Below, piece after piece: positions 1 to 5,683 of a stretch of 10,453 nt of DNA. The stretch's first letter is position 1, and each line of letters opens with the position of its first letter. Origin of the DNA: Candidatus Bathyarchaeota archaeon (GTDB lineage: Archaea; Thermoproteota; Bathyarchaeia; 40CM-2-53-6); the NCBI GenBank assembly GCA_005888695.1, contig VBBH01000140.1:1-10453 (forward strand). The letters run 5' to 3'. The notes beneath the pieces are model-generated. The model did no database searches. It was not told where the DNA came from and was given only the letters and a program-made list of their open reading frames with translations. The position numbers were made by a program, and so were the translations under genes.

Positions 1-1
1 A

Positions 2-124
2 GGCGTGAAGATGAAGAACAAGAAATGTCCGAGATGCGGTGCTGTGATGGCGTATCACAAGCAGCCTAAGGAAAGATGGGTCTGTGGCTCTTGCAGCTTC
101 ACAGACTACCCAACGAAAGCCTAG
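2..124 (+). CDS. rps27ae: 30S ribosomal protein eS31 (S27ae), 3' part
   Basis: This is a small zinc-ribbon protein of the archaeal 30S subunit. The frame is open to the left edge and ends at TAG 122-124. Counting from the ATG at 11, the visible 37 residues have Cys6, Cys9, Cys25 and Cys28 as two CxxC pairs, in the contexts CPRCG and CGSC. Between them come the family-typical HK and ERW residues. Archaeal S27ae proteins are usually about 50 residues with a basic N-terminus before the first CxxC, so the true start is probably left of the window. The GTG at 5 and ATG at 11 are possible but would give a short protein. The gene ends 11 bases from the convergent spt4 stop. In many archaea S24e and S27ae lie beside rpo7-spt4, so the neighbourhood supports the call. 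Certain as a family, partial at its 5' end. Confidence 0.88.
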   Translation, partial: GVKMKNKKCPRCGAVMAYHKQPKERWVCGSCSFTDYPTKA

Positions 125-135
125 GCTAATTGTCT

Positions 136-321
136 CTATCTTACTCGTATAGCGAATCTTCCGGGGACCTTAATACCCATTAAACGGGCCACCTCAGAAT
201 TGCCCGGTTCAATTATTACCACTAGTCCAGTCCAATCATCGCTGAGATTGGTTTGTTTGCAGTTCGGACAGACGGGGCCCGCGCTGATCATTCGACAATT
301 CTTACATGCTTTGTCTGTCAA
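136..321 (-). CDS. spt4: Transcription elongation factor Spt4 (RNA polymerase RpoE'')
   Basis: Spt4 pairs with the NGN domain of Spt5 to form the clamp-bridging processivity factor of archaeal RNA polymerase. The 61-residue product has the usual family length. A zinc ribbon is visible as Cys6/Cys9 and Cys18/Cys21, in the contexts ACKNC and VCPNC. The SDDWTG segment follows, then the hydrophobic strand VVIIEP and a C-terminal LMGIKVPGRFAIRV, all typical of Spt4. The start is TTG (319-321), which overlaps the rpo7 stop as TTGA. A GGAG eight bases upstream supports that start, and there is no ATG alternative. It is the last gene of the - strand unit and is very likely translationally coupled to rpo7. 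It ends tail to tail with the S27ae gene. Confidence 0.93.
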   Translation of the reverse strand: MTDKACKNCRMISAGPVCPNCKQTNLSDDWTGLVVIIEPGNSEVARLMGIKVPGRFAIRVR

Positions 322-947
322 GGCCTACGCTCCGAACCTCCACGTCTCGGAGCGGTCGCGGAAACAGGCGGTCCTTCTCGTTCGCCCTTCACCGGTTTGA
401 CTGGACCCTTCAATGCCTCTTGAATCCATTCAATCCTTCCGAGAAACGGTTGGCGCAATGTCATTCCAATCTTTCCACCTGAACCTCCTCGTGGGAAGCT
501 TACCGCGATTATTCGTCCTCGGACCATGTTTCCTTTGCCCAGTTTTCGTTGAGTCTCTCTGCCCGAGAGGGTGCCGTGTTTCTCGTCGTAGGTGATGAAA
601 TCGTCGATGATCTGGGATACGTGCAACAATGCGTCTTCTGGACCGATACGGACGAAGGCCCCGAAGTCGGTAACTTCGACAACTTCTCCCTCGATCACTT
701 CGTGAAGTTCGGGAAAGAAGGTCAAGAGTTGGAAGACTGCTCTATGATGGGTCGATCCATCCCCGGGCAATATCTTGCCTGTAGGGTCGACCTCAACGTT
801 TGTGACTAGGATAACGTAGCCTAGCCTCTCGTCCACGTAATTCTCGTACTTGAGCTTGATCTGCTCTCGTGCGGTTTGGTCTATTGGCTCTCCGAACTTC
901 TGCGGAGGAATGCGTACAACGTCCTCCACAGTGACCATTCTGAACAT
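318..947 (-). CDS. rpo7: DNA-directed RNA polymerase subunit Rpo7 (RpoE')
   Basis: Rpo7 forms the stalk of archaeal RNA polymerase together with Rpo4. It helps promoter opening and binds the nascent RNA. The 209-residue protein begins MFRMVTVEDVVRIPP, the standard start of the N-terminal tip/SHS2 region (about residues 1-80). An S1/OB RNA-binding domain follows at about 82-165, with EGEVVEVTDFGAFVRIGP and LLHVSQI as hallmarks. After the S1 fold there is a basic, Gly/Pro/Arg-rich tail of roughly 30 residues (about 180-209) that looks disordered and is an extension over shorter homologs. The ATG start at 945-947 has AAGGGA just upstream. It lies 25 bases after rdgB, with a TATA-like element in between, so it may have its own promoter as well as readthrough from kae1. 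Its TGA overlaps the spt4 TTG. Confidence 0.95.
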   Translation of the reverse strand: MFRMVTVEDVVRIPPQKFGEPIDQTAREQIKLKYENYVDERLGYVILVTNVEVDPTGKILPGDGSTHHRAVFQLLTFFPELHEVIEGEVVEVTDFGAFVRIGPEDALLHVSQIIDDFITYDEKHGTLSGRETQRKLGKGNMVRGRIIAVSFPRGGSGGKIGMTLRQPFLGRIEWIQEALKGPVKPVKGEREGPPVSATAPRRGGSERRP

Positions 948-969
948 AGCTTCCCTTCGACTCCATCAG

Positions 970-980
970 CGATTATTTTA
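970..980 (-). promoter_or_regulatory. TATA-like promoter element for rpo7
   Basis: On the - strand this reads TAAAATAATCG, starting 33 bases before the rpo7 ATG and overlapping the rdgB stop codon. The AT core is centred about 29 bases upstream of the ATG, so a start point about 25 bases further on would give a nearly leaderless transcript. The same 11 bases occur at the same distance before the eS1 gene (8258-8268), which raises confidence that it is functional. No mapped transcription start is available. Confidence 0.5.
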
Positions 981-1584
981 GGGCTCCGTTCGGTGACAAA
1001 TGACTAGATGGCCAACGTTTCACGTACCAAGCTGCCAACTTTCGGAAGGCAAGTGCTCGATGCGAATACTTGTTCTTCACATCCCGGCCGGATTCGGCAA
1101 ACGTCAATCTTGCACCGTTTGGTATGAAGATCGGGTCGAAACCAAACCCGCTAGAACCCTCAGCACGCGATGCTATCCTACCTGGAACGGTTCCGGTGAA
1201 TATCTTGGTCCGGAAACCAGGGCCTGATAATGCCAGTGCACATTGAAAGAGAGCGCGTCTGTCATCTCGGTTGGCAAGTAGTTGTAAGACTCCTTGCACA
1301 CCGAGAGTCTTGTGCACATAGGACGAGTATGGTCCCGGAAAGCCGTTCAGCGACGAGACAAACAGTCCCGAGTCTTCAACAGCTAACAAACGCTGTTTTG
1401 AGGATTCCGATATTTGCTCGGAGGCGTATCTGGCAACATCCTCCAAACTGAATGATTGAATCTCTGTCTTGACAATATTCAATTGACGAACTGGAATGCC
1501 ATACTTTTCCAGGATCGCCTTCGCCTCGTCGACCTTGTGCTTGTTCCCTGTTGCCAGCCAAATAGGTGGGTTAGCGGATCGCAA
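973..1584 (-). CDS. rdgB: XTP/dITP diphosphatase (RdgB/HAM1 family)
   Basis: This enzyme hydrolyses non-canonical purine triphosphates (ITP, dITP, XTP) to the monophosphate and pyrophosphate, which keeps deaminated purines out of RNA and DNA. The 203-residue product shows the family motifs in order. These are the nucleotide-binding TGNKHK at 12-17, the acidic metal/catalytic EDSGL at 70-74 (Asp71), GFPGPYSSYV at 81-90, FGFDPIF at 147-153, and the base-recognition SHRALA at 174-179. The length is near the family norm, with about 15 extra basic/aromatic residues at the C-terminus. The start is TTG (1582-1584), overlapping bud32 by 14 bases. A GGAGAGGA lies 6 or more bases upstream, and there is no in-frame ATG before TGNKHK. 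HAM1-type genes are housekeeping; this one is part of the kae1-to-spt4 run. Confidence 0.93.
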   Translation of the reverse strand: MRSANPPIWLATGNKHKVDEAKAILEKYGIPVRQLNIVKTEIQSFSLEDVARYASEQISESSKQRLLAVEDSGLFVSSLNGFPGPYSSYVHKTLGVQGVLQLLANRDDRRALFQCALALSGPGFRTKIFTGTVPGRIASRAEGSSGFGFDPIFIPNGARLTFAESGRDVKNKYSHRALAFRKLAAWYVKRWPSSHLSPNGALK

Positions 1585-2230
1585 AGTAGCGTCCTCTCCT
1601 CGCGATCTCGCTAGCTTTCTTGTAGACGGAGGCCGCTTCTCTCTCGCCGAGTGAGGCGGTGTATCCTTTCGACAATGCCTTGAAACATTTCTCTGTGCCG
1701 AAATTGTGACTTGTGACTATCGATCTCTTCAGAAGGTGAAGATCTACCGCTCGATCCTCTGCCTCAATAGAGTAATTGGCCAATCCGAAGTCTATCATGT
1801 ACGCAATATTTTCCTCCGATATGATCAAGTTCGAGGTGGTGAGATCGCCGTGGACGATTCCTCTAAGATGTAACTGTCCTACTTGATGACCGAGGTCTTC
1901 GAAGAAACCTTCTCGGGCCCCAGGCTTCATCGTATCAAGATTGTCTCTGGCCAGCTTTCCCGGGATCAAAGCCATTGTGAATGAGAATTCTTCTGGGTCC
2001 AACTTGAGTACACTCGGGGTTCGGACACCTGCTTTTCGCGCTTCACCTAGCATCGACGCCTCTTTCAGTGTGCGTTCTCTTCTTATCGAGGCATCTAGAT
2101 CCTTCTGCCTGTATTTCTTTTCGACTCTCTTCTTGAGAACTGCTTTCCACGGTCCAACTTGTGATAGGTATAGGTCTGCTTCCGCGCCTCTGTGCATCAA
2201 CAGAGAATTGGCTATTTGATTGGTATCCAT
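1571..2230 (-). CDS. bud32: KEOPS complex kinase/ATPase Bud32
   Basis: Bud32 is the small atypical kinase (piD261 family) of KEOPS. It binds Kae1 and uses ATP hydrolysis to support threonylcarbamoyl transfer to tRNA A37. The 219-residue protein has a reduced glycine loop (RGAEADLY, 14-21), a lysine-rich VLKKRVEKKYR (31-41), and the helix with RRERTLKEA. The catalytic loop is VHGDLTTSN (126-134, Asp129), followed by the metal-binding DFG (147-149) and the family signature AEDRAVDLHLLKR (157-169). The C-terminus is basic (RRGRYFAIR), as usual for Bud32. The ATG start (2228-2230) lies 19 bases inside the 3' end of kae1, and the stop lies 14 bases inside rdgB. In several archaea Kae1 and Bud32 are fused; here they are separate frames but overlap, so coupling is expected. 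Confidence 0.95.
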   Translation of the reverse strand: MDTNQIANSLLMHRGAEADLYLSQVGPWKAVLKKRVEKKYRQKDLDASIRRERTLKEASMLGEARKAGVRTPSVLKLDPEEFSFTMALIPGKLARDNLDTMKPGAREGFFEDLGHQVGQLHLRGIVHGDLTTSNLIISEENIAYMIDFGLANYSIEAEDRAVDLHLLKRSIVTSHNFGTEKCFKALSKGYTASLGEREAASVYKKASEIARRGRYFAIR

Positions 2231-3210
2231 GGGACCTCAGCCTCGTCAATACGCCACCTTGGAACAACATGACTCTCTGAGGGCTTTACTGTAATACCAG
2301 ACCTAAACGCTAGCTGGCCTGACCAAGCGATCTGCAAGCCACAATCTCCGGACTTCGACAATTCAGCGGCGTGGAAGGAAGCATCATGCTCGCGGGCTAC
2401 TTGTTGCAGCATCTCCTTCAGCCTGCTATTCGCCGCTACACCTCCTGCCAACAACAGCTCCTTCTTCCTAGTTTGGACTAGACTCCTTTCGACGGCCTCT
2501 GCCAGCATGGCAAAACCTACCTCCTGAATGGAATAGCAGACGTCCCGCAAGCTCTCGCCCTTCTTCAACATCCGAGACGCGGCAGTCAATAATCCGGAAT
2601 AAGCCACATCATTCCCCTTCACCGTGTAAGGCAGCTTCAACAATTTGGTACCTTTACGTGCCTCTTGTTCTAGGGTTGGACCGCCGGGGGACGGGAGTCC
2701 AGAGGAACGGGCGAACATGTCTATCAAATTTCCCAATGTAATGTCCTGGGTTTCGCCGTAGATCCTCCATTTCTTCTGGATGTGGACTGCTATGGTTGTA
2801 TGACCACCCGACACTAGAACAGCGAGCGGATCACGGAAGCCACTCCCGAGCATGGCTAAGTCCAAATGAGCAACGCCATGATGAACTGGCACCAGGGGCT
2901 TGTGATAGTAAAGAGCTAATGCTCTCGCGACCGTGGCACCAACTCTCAAGCAGGGGCCCAAGCCGGGACCGGCAGAGAATGCTATTGTGTCCGGAAGCAC
3001 GGGACCACTGTTTTTGATCGCCAGCGCCTGTCCGATTACGTTGGCAGCTACATCAGCGTGGTGCTGGGCCGCCTTCCTAGGATGGATTCCCTGGCCGATT
3101 GGAGGCTTGTACTTGTCGTTCACGTCCGAAAGCACGTGTCCATGATCGTCGACAAGGCTGGCACCGAAAGTATGGGCTGTAGATTCGATACCTAGACACA
3201 ACAAGGACAA
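2212..3210 (-). CDS. kae1: tRNA threonylcarbamoyltransferase Kae1 (KEOPS)
   Basis: Kae1 is the catalytic KEOPS subunit. It transfers the threonylcarbamoyl group from threonylcarbamoyl-AMP to A37 of ANN-decoding tRNAs (t6A). The 332-residue ASKHA-fold protein starts LCLGIESTAHTFG. It has SAGPGLGPCLRVGA (79-92), the metal-binding histidines His111 and His115 in HHGVAH, SGGHTT (134-139), LGNLIDMFARSSGLPSPGGP (159-178), LLAGGVAANSRL (253-264), and the late metal-ligand Asp289 in SGDCGLQIAWSG. The homolog motif is normally Asp-Asn; here the Asn is Cys290. The chosen start is TTG (3208-3210), and nearby in-frame TTG codons at 3204 and 3201 are possible. A TATA/BRE pair lies 27 bases upstream, so the message may be leaderless. 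This is the first gene of the - strand unit. Confidence 0.95.
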   Translation of the reverse strand: MSLLCLGIESTAHTFGASLVDDHGHVLSDVNDKYKPPIGQGIHPRKAAQHHADVAANVIGQALAIKNSGPVLPDTIAFSAGPGLGPCLRVGATVARALALYYHKPLVPVHHGVAHLDLAMLGSGFRDPLAVLVSGGHTTIAVHIQKKWRIYGETQDITLGNLIDMFARSSGLPSPGGPTLEQEARKGTKLLKLPYTVKGNDVAYSGLLTAASRMLKKGESLRDVCYSIQEVGFAMLAEAVERSLVQTRKKELLLAGGVAANSRLKEMLQQVAREHDASFHAAELSKSGDCGLQIAWSGQLAFRSGITVKPSESHVVPRWRIDEAEVPWIPIK

Positions 3211-3212
3211 TC

Positions 3213-3416
3213 ATGTTCCCAATGAGCTACCGCGTTAAACCTTCTCCCGTCAATGACGACTGGTTGACTAACGCGAATTACTCAAAGCTGAGGAGGATGC
3301 CTGGATTAGAACTGTTAGATCATGACTATCTTGGGTATTTGTACCGAAGGCACAAACAACTGGTCAGAACTCTGCATGGGAATTCTGACAATCGTGCCGA
3401 CGATTTCAAGACCTGA
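3213..3416 (+). CDS. Doubtful small hypothetical protein (67 aa)
   Basis: This ORF lies in the gap between the Kae1 gene and the tandem RAM gene and overlaps no recognised gene. The start ATG (3213) is preceded by AAGGA about six bases upstream, and a second ATG is at 3222. The product is polar and charged, with LDHDYLGYLYRRHKQLVRTL in the second half. It has no signal peptide, no membrane segment and no motif I recognise. Codon use is not obviously unlike that of the neighbours. Against it, the ORF lies over the predicted kae1 promoter, begins three bases from the kae1 start on the other strand, and a 67-codon ORF in 280 free bases can occur by chance. No function is suggested. Confidence 0.25.
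   Translation: MFPMSYRVKPSPVNDDWLTNANYSKLRRMPGLELLDHDYLGYLYRRHKQLVRTLHGNSDNRADDFKT
3234..3248 (-). promoter_or_regulatory. BRE/TATA promoter for the kae1 unit
   Basis: Read on the - strand, a purine-rich GGGAGAAGG runs directly into TTTAAC. This matches the archaeal BRE followed by a TATA box. The TATA centre (about 3237) is 27 bases from the first base of the kae1 TTG. That spacing would place the transcription start on or next to the start codon, i.e. a leaderless mRNA, and no convincing Shine-Dalgarno sequence is seen there. This is inference from spacing and motif. Confidence 0.5.
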
Positions 3417-3449
3417 GCGTGAAGTTTCAGACTCTTCGCGGGTCTTGGT

Positions 3450-3475
3450 TGAAAGAAAAAAGGGGGTTTCTGGAG
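3450..3475 (-). terminator. Pyrimidine-tract terminator after the RAM-domain gene
   Basis: On the - strand, just after the stop of the RAM-domain gene at 3494, the sequence reads CCCCCTTTTTTCTTTC. Oligo-T runs of this kind end transcription in archaea without needing a hairpin. The position between the RAM gene stop and the kae1 promoter fits a transcript end that separates the two units. Confidence 0.5.
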
Positions 3476-3493
3476 GGTCCGCTGGGCCCGGCT

Positions 3494-4015
3494 CTAGATC
3501 CTTTCGGATCTTTCCGGTGGGTTGTAGGATATGAGGGTCTCACTGGCTGTGATTCCGTTGATGCTGCCTATCTTCTCAACGGATTTTTCCAGGAGTTCCT
3601 CGTGGCTGTCGGCCCTGAAAGCTGCCAGTATATCGAACGCTCCAGGTATGACGTGTGCCTCTGCAAAGTTGGGGATTGTCTTCAGTTTCCGCAGGACCGT
3701 ATCGAATGTACCTCTAACCTTCAAGAGGGCGAATGCAAGTGGGCTCTCATTGTCTGATTCGTTGGAGCTGTTAGCAATGCTCTCGAAGGAGATAGCTGTC
3801 TGAGTATTCGTGATGCTCGGAATGTCCCTGATTTTCTCCATGATGGTGTAGGCCTTGCTCGGCTCGTTGGTCCGCAGCTTGATCACCAAGTCAAATCTTC
3901 CTGTTACGGGAGTAGTGGATTCGACATTGGCAATGCGCTCGATCTGGGAAATGATGTGTGCACGCTCTCCTTTGCAGTTGGCGAATATGTAGCTTGTCTG
4001 TTCATTTCTCGACAT
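3494..4015 (-). CDS. Tandem Lrp/AsnC-type ligand-binding (RAM) domain protein, no HTH
   Basis: The 173-residue protein from the ATG at 4013-4015 is made of two similar halves. The first (about 8-78) runs from SYIFANCKGE through PVTGRFDLVIKLR to TQTAISFE. The second (about 92-164) runs from PLAFALLKVRG through VIPGAFDILAAFR to ASETLISY. Each shows the beta-alpha-beta-beta-alpha-beta order and the central G-x-(F/Y)-D-(L/I) turn of the Lrp/AsnC effector domain. They are joined by a Ser/Asn-rich linker (79-91). There is no helix-turn-helix, so it should not bind DNA by itself; it may sense a small molecule or pair with Lrp-type regulators. The frame stays open upstream to 4210, but that part does not look like protein and the repeat begins right after this ATG. 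A weak AT element GAAATA lies about 36 bases upstream. Confidence 0.8.
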   Translation of the reverse strand: MSRNEQTSYIFANCKGERAHIISQIERIANVESTTPVTGRFDLVIKLRTNEPSKAYTIMEKIRDIPSITNTQTAISFESIANSSNESDNESPLAFALLKVRGTFDTVLRKLKTIPNFAEAHVIPGAFDILAAFRADSHEELLEKSVEKIGSINGITASETLISYNPPERSERI

Positions 4016-4210
4016 TTTTTCTACCGTGGAGTTCCCCGACGATTCAGCTCTATTTCTCTGAATTTGTACCCTAGACGCCCACTGTCGGTAATGTAAATTT
4101 TCAGGAGCAGTTGCATGACGCTCTTCTTTTGATTCTATCCACCCTGATGGGCGAACCACCCGGATGAGCAGTATTGTTCGTACTTTTCGTGCAACTGGAA
4201 CAATAAGCAC

Positions 4211-4309
4211 ATGCTCCGGGTCAACGCTACACCAGAAGATGTTTCACCGAAGCTTGTTCTGATCGAAGACGCGGATATTGGGATGGGCGGATTTTTCCAT
4301 TTATCCTAA
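4211..4309 (+). CDS. Possible 32-aa small ORF upstream of aIF2 gamma
   Basis: ATG 4211 to TAA 4307-4309 encodes a 32-residue peptide beginning MLRVNATPEDVSPKLVL and ending IGMGGFFHLS. It reads more like folded-protein sequence than most chance ORFs: hydrophobic positions alternate, there is an acidic IEDAD stretch, and it closes on a Gly/Phe-rich end. There is no strong ribosome site (only GGA 11 bases upstream) and I recognise no family. It could be a small gene, a leftover of a longer gene, or chance. No function is proposed. Confidence 0.2.
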   Translation: MLRVNATPEDVSPKLVLIEDADIGMGGFFHLS

Positions 4310-4340
4310 GAAGCCACAGGGGACCTCGACGCTGTTGATG

Positions 4341-4354
4341 GAATCTTAATTAAC
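4341..4354 (+). promoter_or_regulatory. TATA box for the aIF2 gamma unit
   Basis: The sequence GAATCTTAATTAAC includes TTAATTAA at 4346-4353. It lies about 42 bases before the aIF2 gamma ATG. A start point about 26 bases downstream of its centre (near 4376) would leave a leader of about 20 bases. The purines GGAA just before it could serve as part of a BRE. It is the strongest AT element in the gap. Confidence 0.45.
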
Positions 4355-4395
4355 GCTGGTCAACTTCCTACGAGGGTCCCCAGCGGACAAAGACG

Positions 4396-5670
4396 ATGAC
4401 AGCAACAAAGGCAGCCCTCCAACATCGGGAAGACAAAGCAGGGACGAGTCTGCAACCGGAGGTCAATATTGGGACGCTGGGTCACGTGGACAATGGAAAG
4501 AGCACGATTGTCCAAGCACTTACCGGAGTGTGGACGGCACGACACTCAGAAGAGCTTCGCAGAGGGATCACGATACGTATCGGTTATGCCGACGCTACTT
4601 TCTATGAGTGTCAGCAAGAAAGGCCTCCTTCAAGCTTTTCCACATCTAAGGTCTGTCCTCACGACCAGACACCGACCAAGCTCTTGAGATCGGTGAGCTT
4701 CGTTGACTGTCCCGGACACCATAGCTTGATGGTCACGATGCTCTCAGGCGCAGCGTTGATGGATGGTGCCCTGTTTGTTATTTCTGCTAACGTTAAGACG
4801 CCTCAGGCCCAAGATCGTGAGCACTTGTTGGCGGCGGAGAGGGTTGGTCTGAAGAACGTGGTGATTGTTCAGAATAAGATTGACGTGGTTGACAAAGAAC
4901 GAGCCTTGGCCAACCGGAAAGAGATCGAAGAATTCACGAAGAATACTGTTGCTGAAAGCGCACCGATCATTCCGGTCTCTGCGCAGCGTGGTTTGAACAT
5001 GGACGCGTTGATCGAGGCGATCCAGGAGGAGATGCCGACGCCGAAACGGGATCAATCAGTCGCCGCAAGATTGTCGATCCTCCGGTCCTTTGACGTTAAC
5101 AAGCCTGGCACTGAGAGCGATGATCTCACAGGAGGAGTAGTGGGAGGGTCGGTGTTGCAGGGATTGTTCAAGAAAGGAGATGAGATCGAGATCAAGCCTG
5201 GAATCCGGGTGGAAAGCTCGGGCAAGACAAGATATGAAACGCTAGTTGCTGGAATCACAAGTTTACAGGCTGGAGGCGGTGACGCCCGGCAGATTCATCC
5301 GGGTGGACTAGTTGCGATAGGAACCAATCTCGATCCATCTGTAACAAAGTCGGATGGATTAGTTGGCAATGTGGTTGGGAAGACTGGCTCGTTGCCTCCG
5401 ACATTGGAGAGGGTTCCATTGGATGTGAAACTTTTCGAAAAGGCAGTTGGAACTGAATTGTTGGTTCCGGTTCAGAAGGTCAAGATGAATGAGCCTCTGG
5501 TCCTGAACGCGGGGACTGCTGTAACATCTGGAATTGTGAGTTCTGCGCGTGAGGATATTGTTGAGGTTACTTTGAAGAAGCCTATCTGTGTTGACCCTGG
5601 GTCGAAGGTGGCTTTGAGCCGCAGAATTGGTGAGAGCTGGAGACTAATCGGCTTCGGAACCATCCGCTAA
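4396..5670 (+). CDS. eif2g: Translation initiation factor aIF2 subunit gamma
   Basis: aIF2 gamma is the GTPase core of the factor that delivers initiator Met-tRNA to the small ribosomal subunit. The 424 residues hold a G domain (about 22-215) and two beta-barrel domains. Motifs are the P-loop GHVDNGKS (29-36), switch I RRGITI (55-60), DCPGH (104-108), NKID (160-163) and SAQ (195-197). RSFDVNKPGT (230-239), GGVVGGSVLQGLFKKGD (246-262) and PGGLVAIGT (302-310) are diagnostic of aIF2 gamma rather than EF-Tu or SelB. Two things are odd. The usual P-loop His is Asn32. The zinc knuckle, normally two CxxC pairs, keeps only Cys72 and Cys87, with Glu75 and Asp90 where the partner cysteines would be. 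The ATG start gives a typical short tail before PEVNIG. A PIN RNase gene follows, as in many archaea. Confidence 0.95.
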   Translation: MTATKAALQHREDKAGTSLQPEVNIGTLGHVDNGKSTIVQALTGVWTARHSEELRRGITIRIGYADATFYECQQERPPSSFSTSKVCPHDQTPTKLLRSVSFVDCPGHHSLMVTMLSGAALMDGALFVISANVKTPQAQDREHLLAAERVGLKNVVIVQNKIDVVDKERALANRKEIEEFTKNTVAESAPIIPVSAQRGLNMDALIEAIQEEMPTPKRDQSVAARLSILRSFDVNKPGTESDDLTGGVVGGSVLQGLFKKGDEIEIKPGIRVESSGKTRYETLVAGITSLQAGGGDARQIHPGGLVAIGTNLDPSVTKSDGLVGNVVGKTGSLPPTLERVPLDVKLFEKAVGTELLVPVQKVKMNEPLVLNAGTAVTSGIVSSAREDIVEVTLKKPICVDPGSKVALSRRIGESWRLIGFGTIR

Positions 5671-5683
5671 ACAATCCCCGCCC

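Larger units (their letters stand above)
4016..4395. other. Intergenic stretch between divergent genes
   Basis: These 380 bases separate the start of the RAM-domain gene (- strand) from the start of aIF2 gamma (+ strand), so both promoters should be here. On the aIF2 gamma side there is a clear TTAATTAA. On the RAM side only weak AT elements are seen (GAAATA near 4051-4056 and AAAATTTACATTA near 4089-4101, both read on the - strand). One 32-codon + strand ORF lies in the middle. No tRNA, repeat array or strong hairpin was recognised. Confidence 0.6.

Noticed and set aside
3419..3757. A 112-codon + strand frame over the RAM-domain gene
   Set aside because: It is antisense to a gene with a clear repeated fold, and its product has no recognisable feature.
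4016..4210. Possible 65-residue N-terminal extension of the RAM-domain protein
   Set aside because: The extra sequence does not resemble a helix-turn-helix or any domain, and the RAM repeat starts just after the internal ATG at 4015.
4744..5055. A 103-codon - strand frame inside aIF2 gamma
   Set aside because: It is a shadow of the highly conserved G domain.
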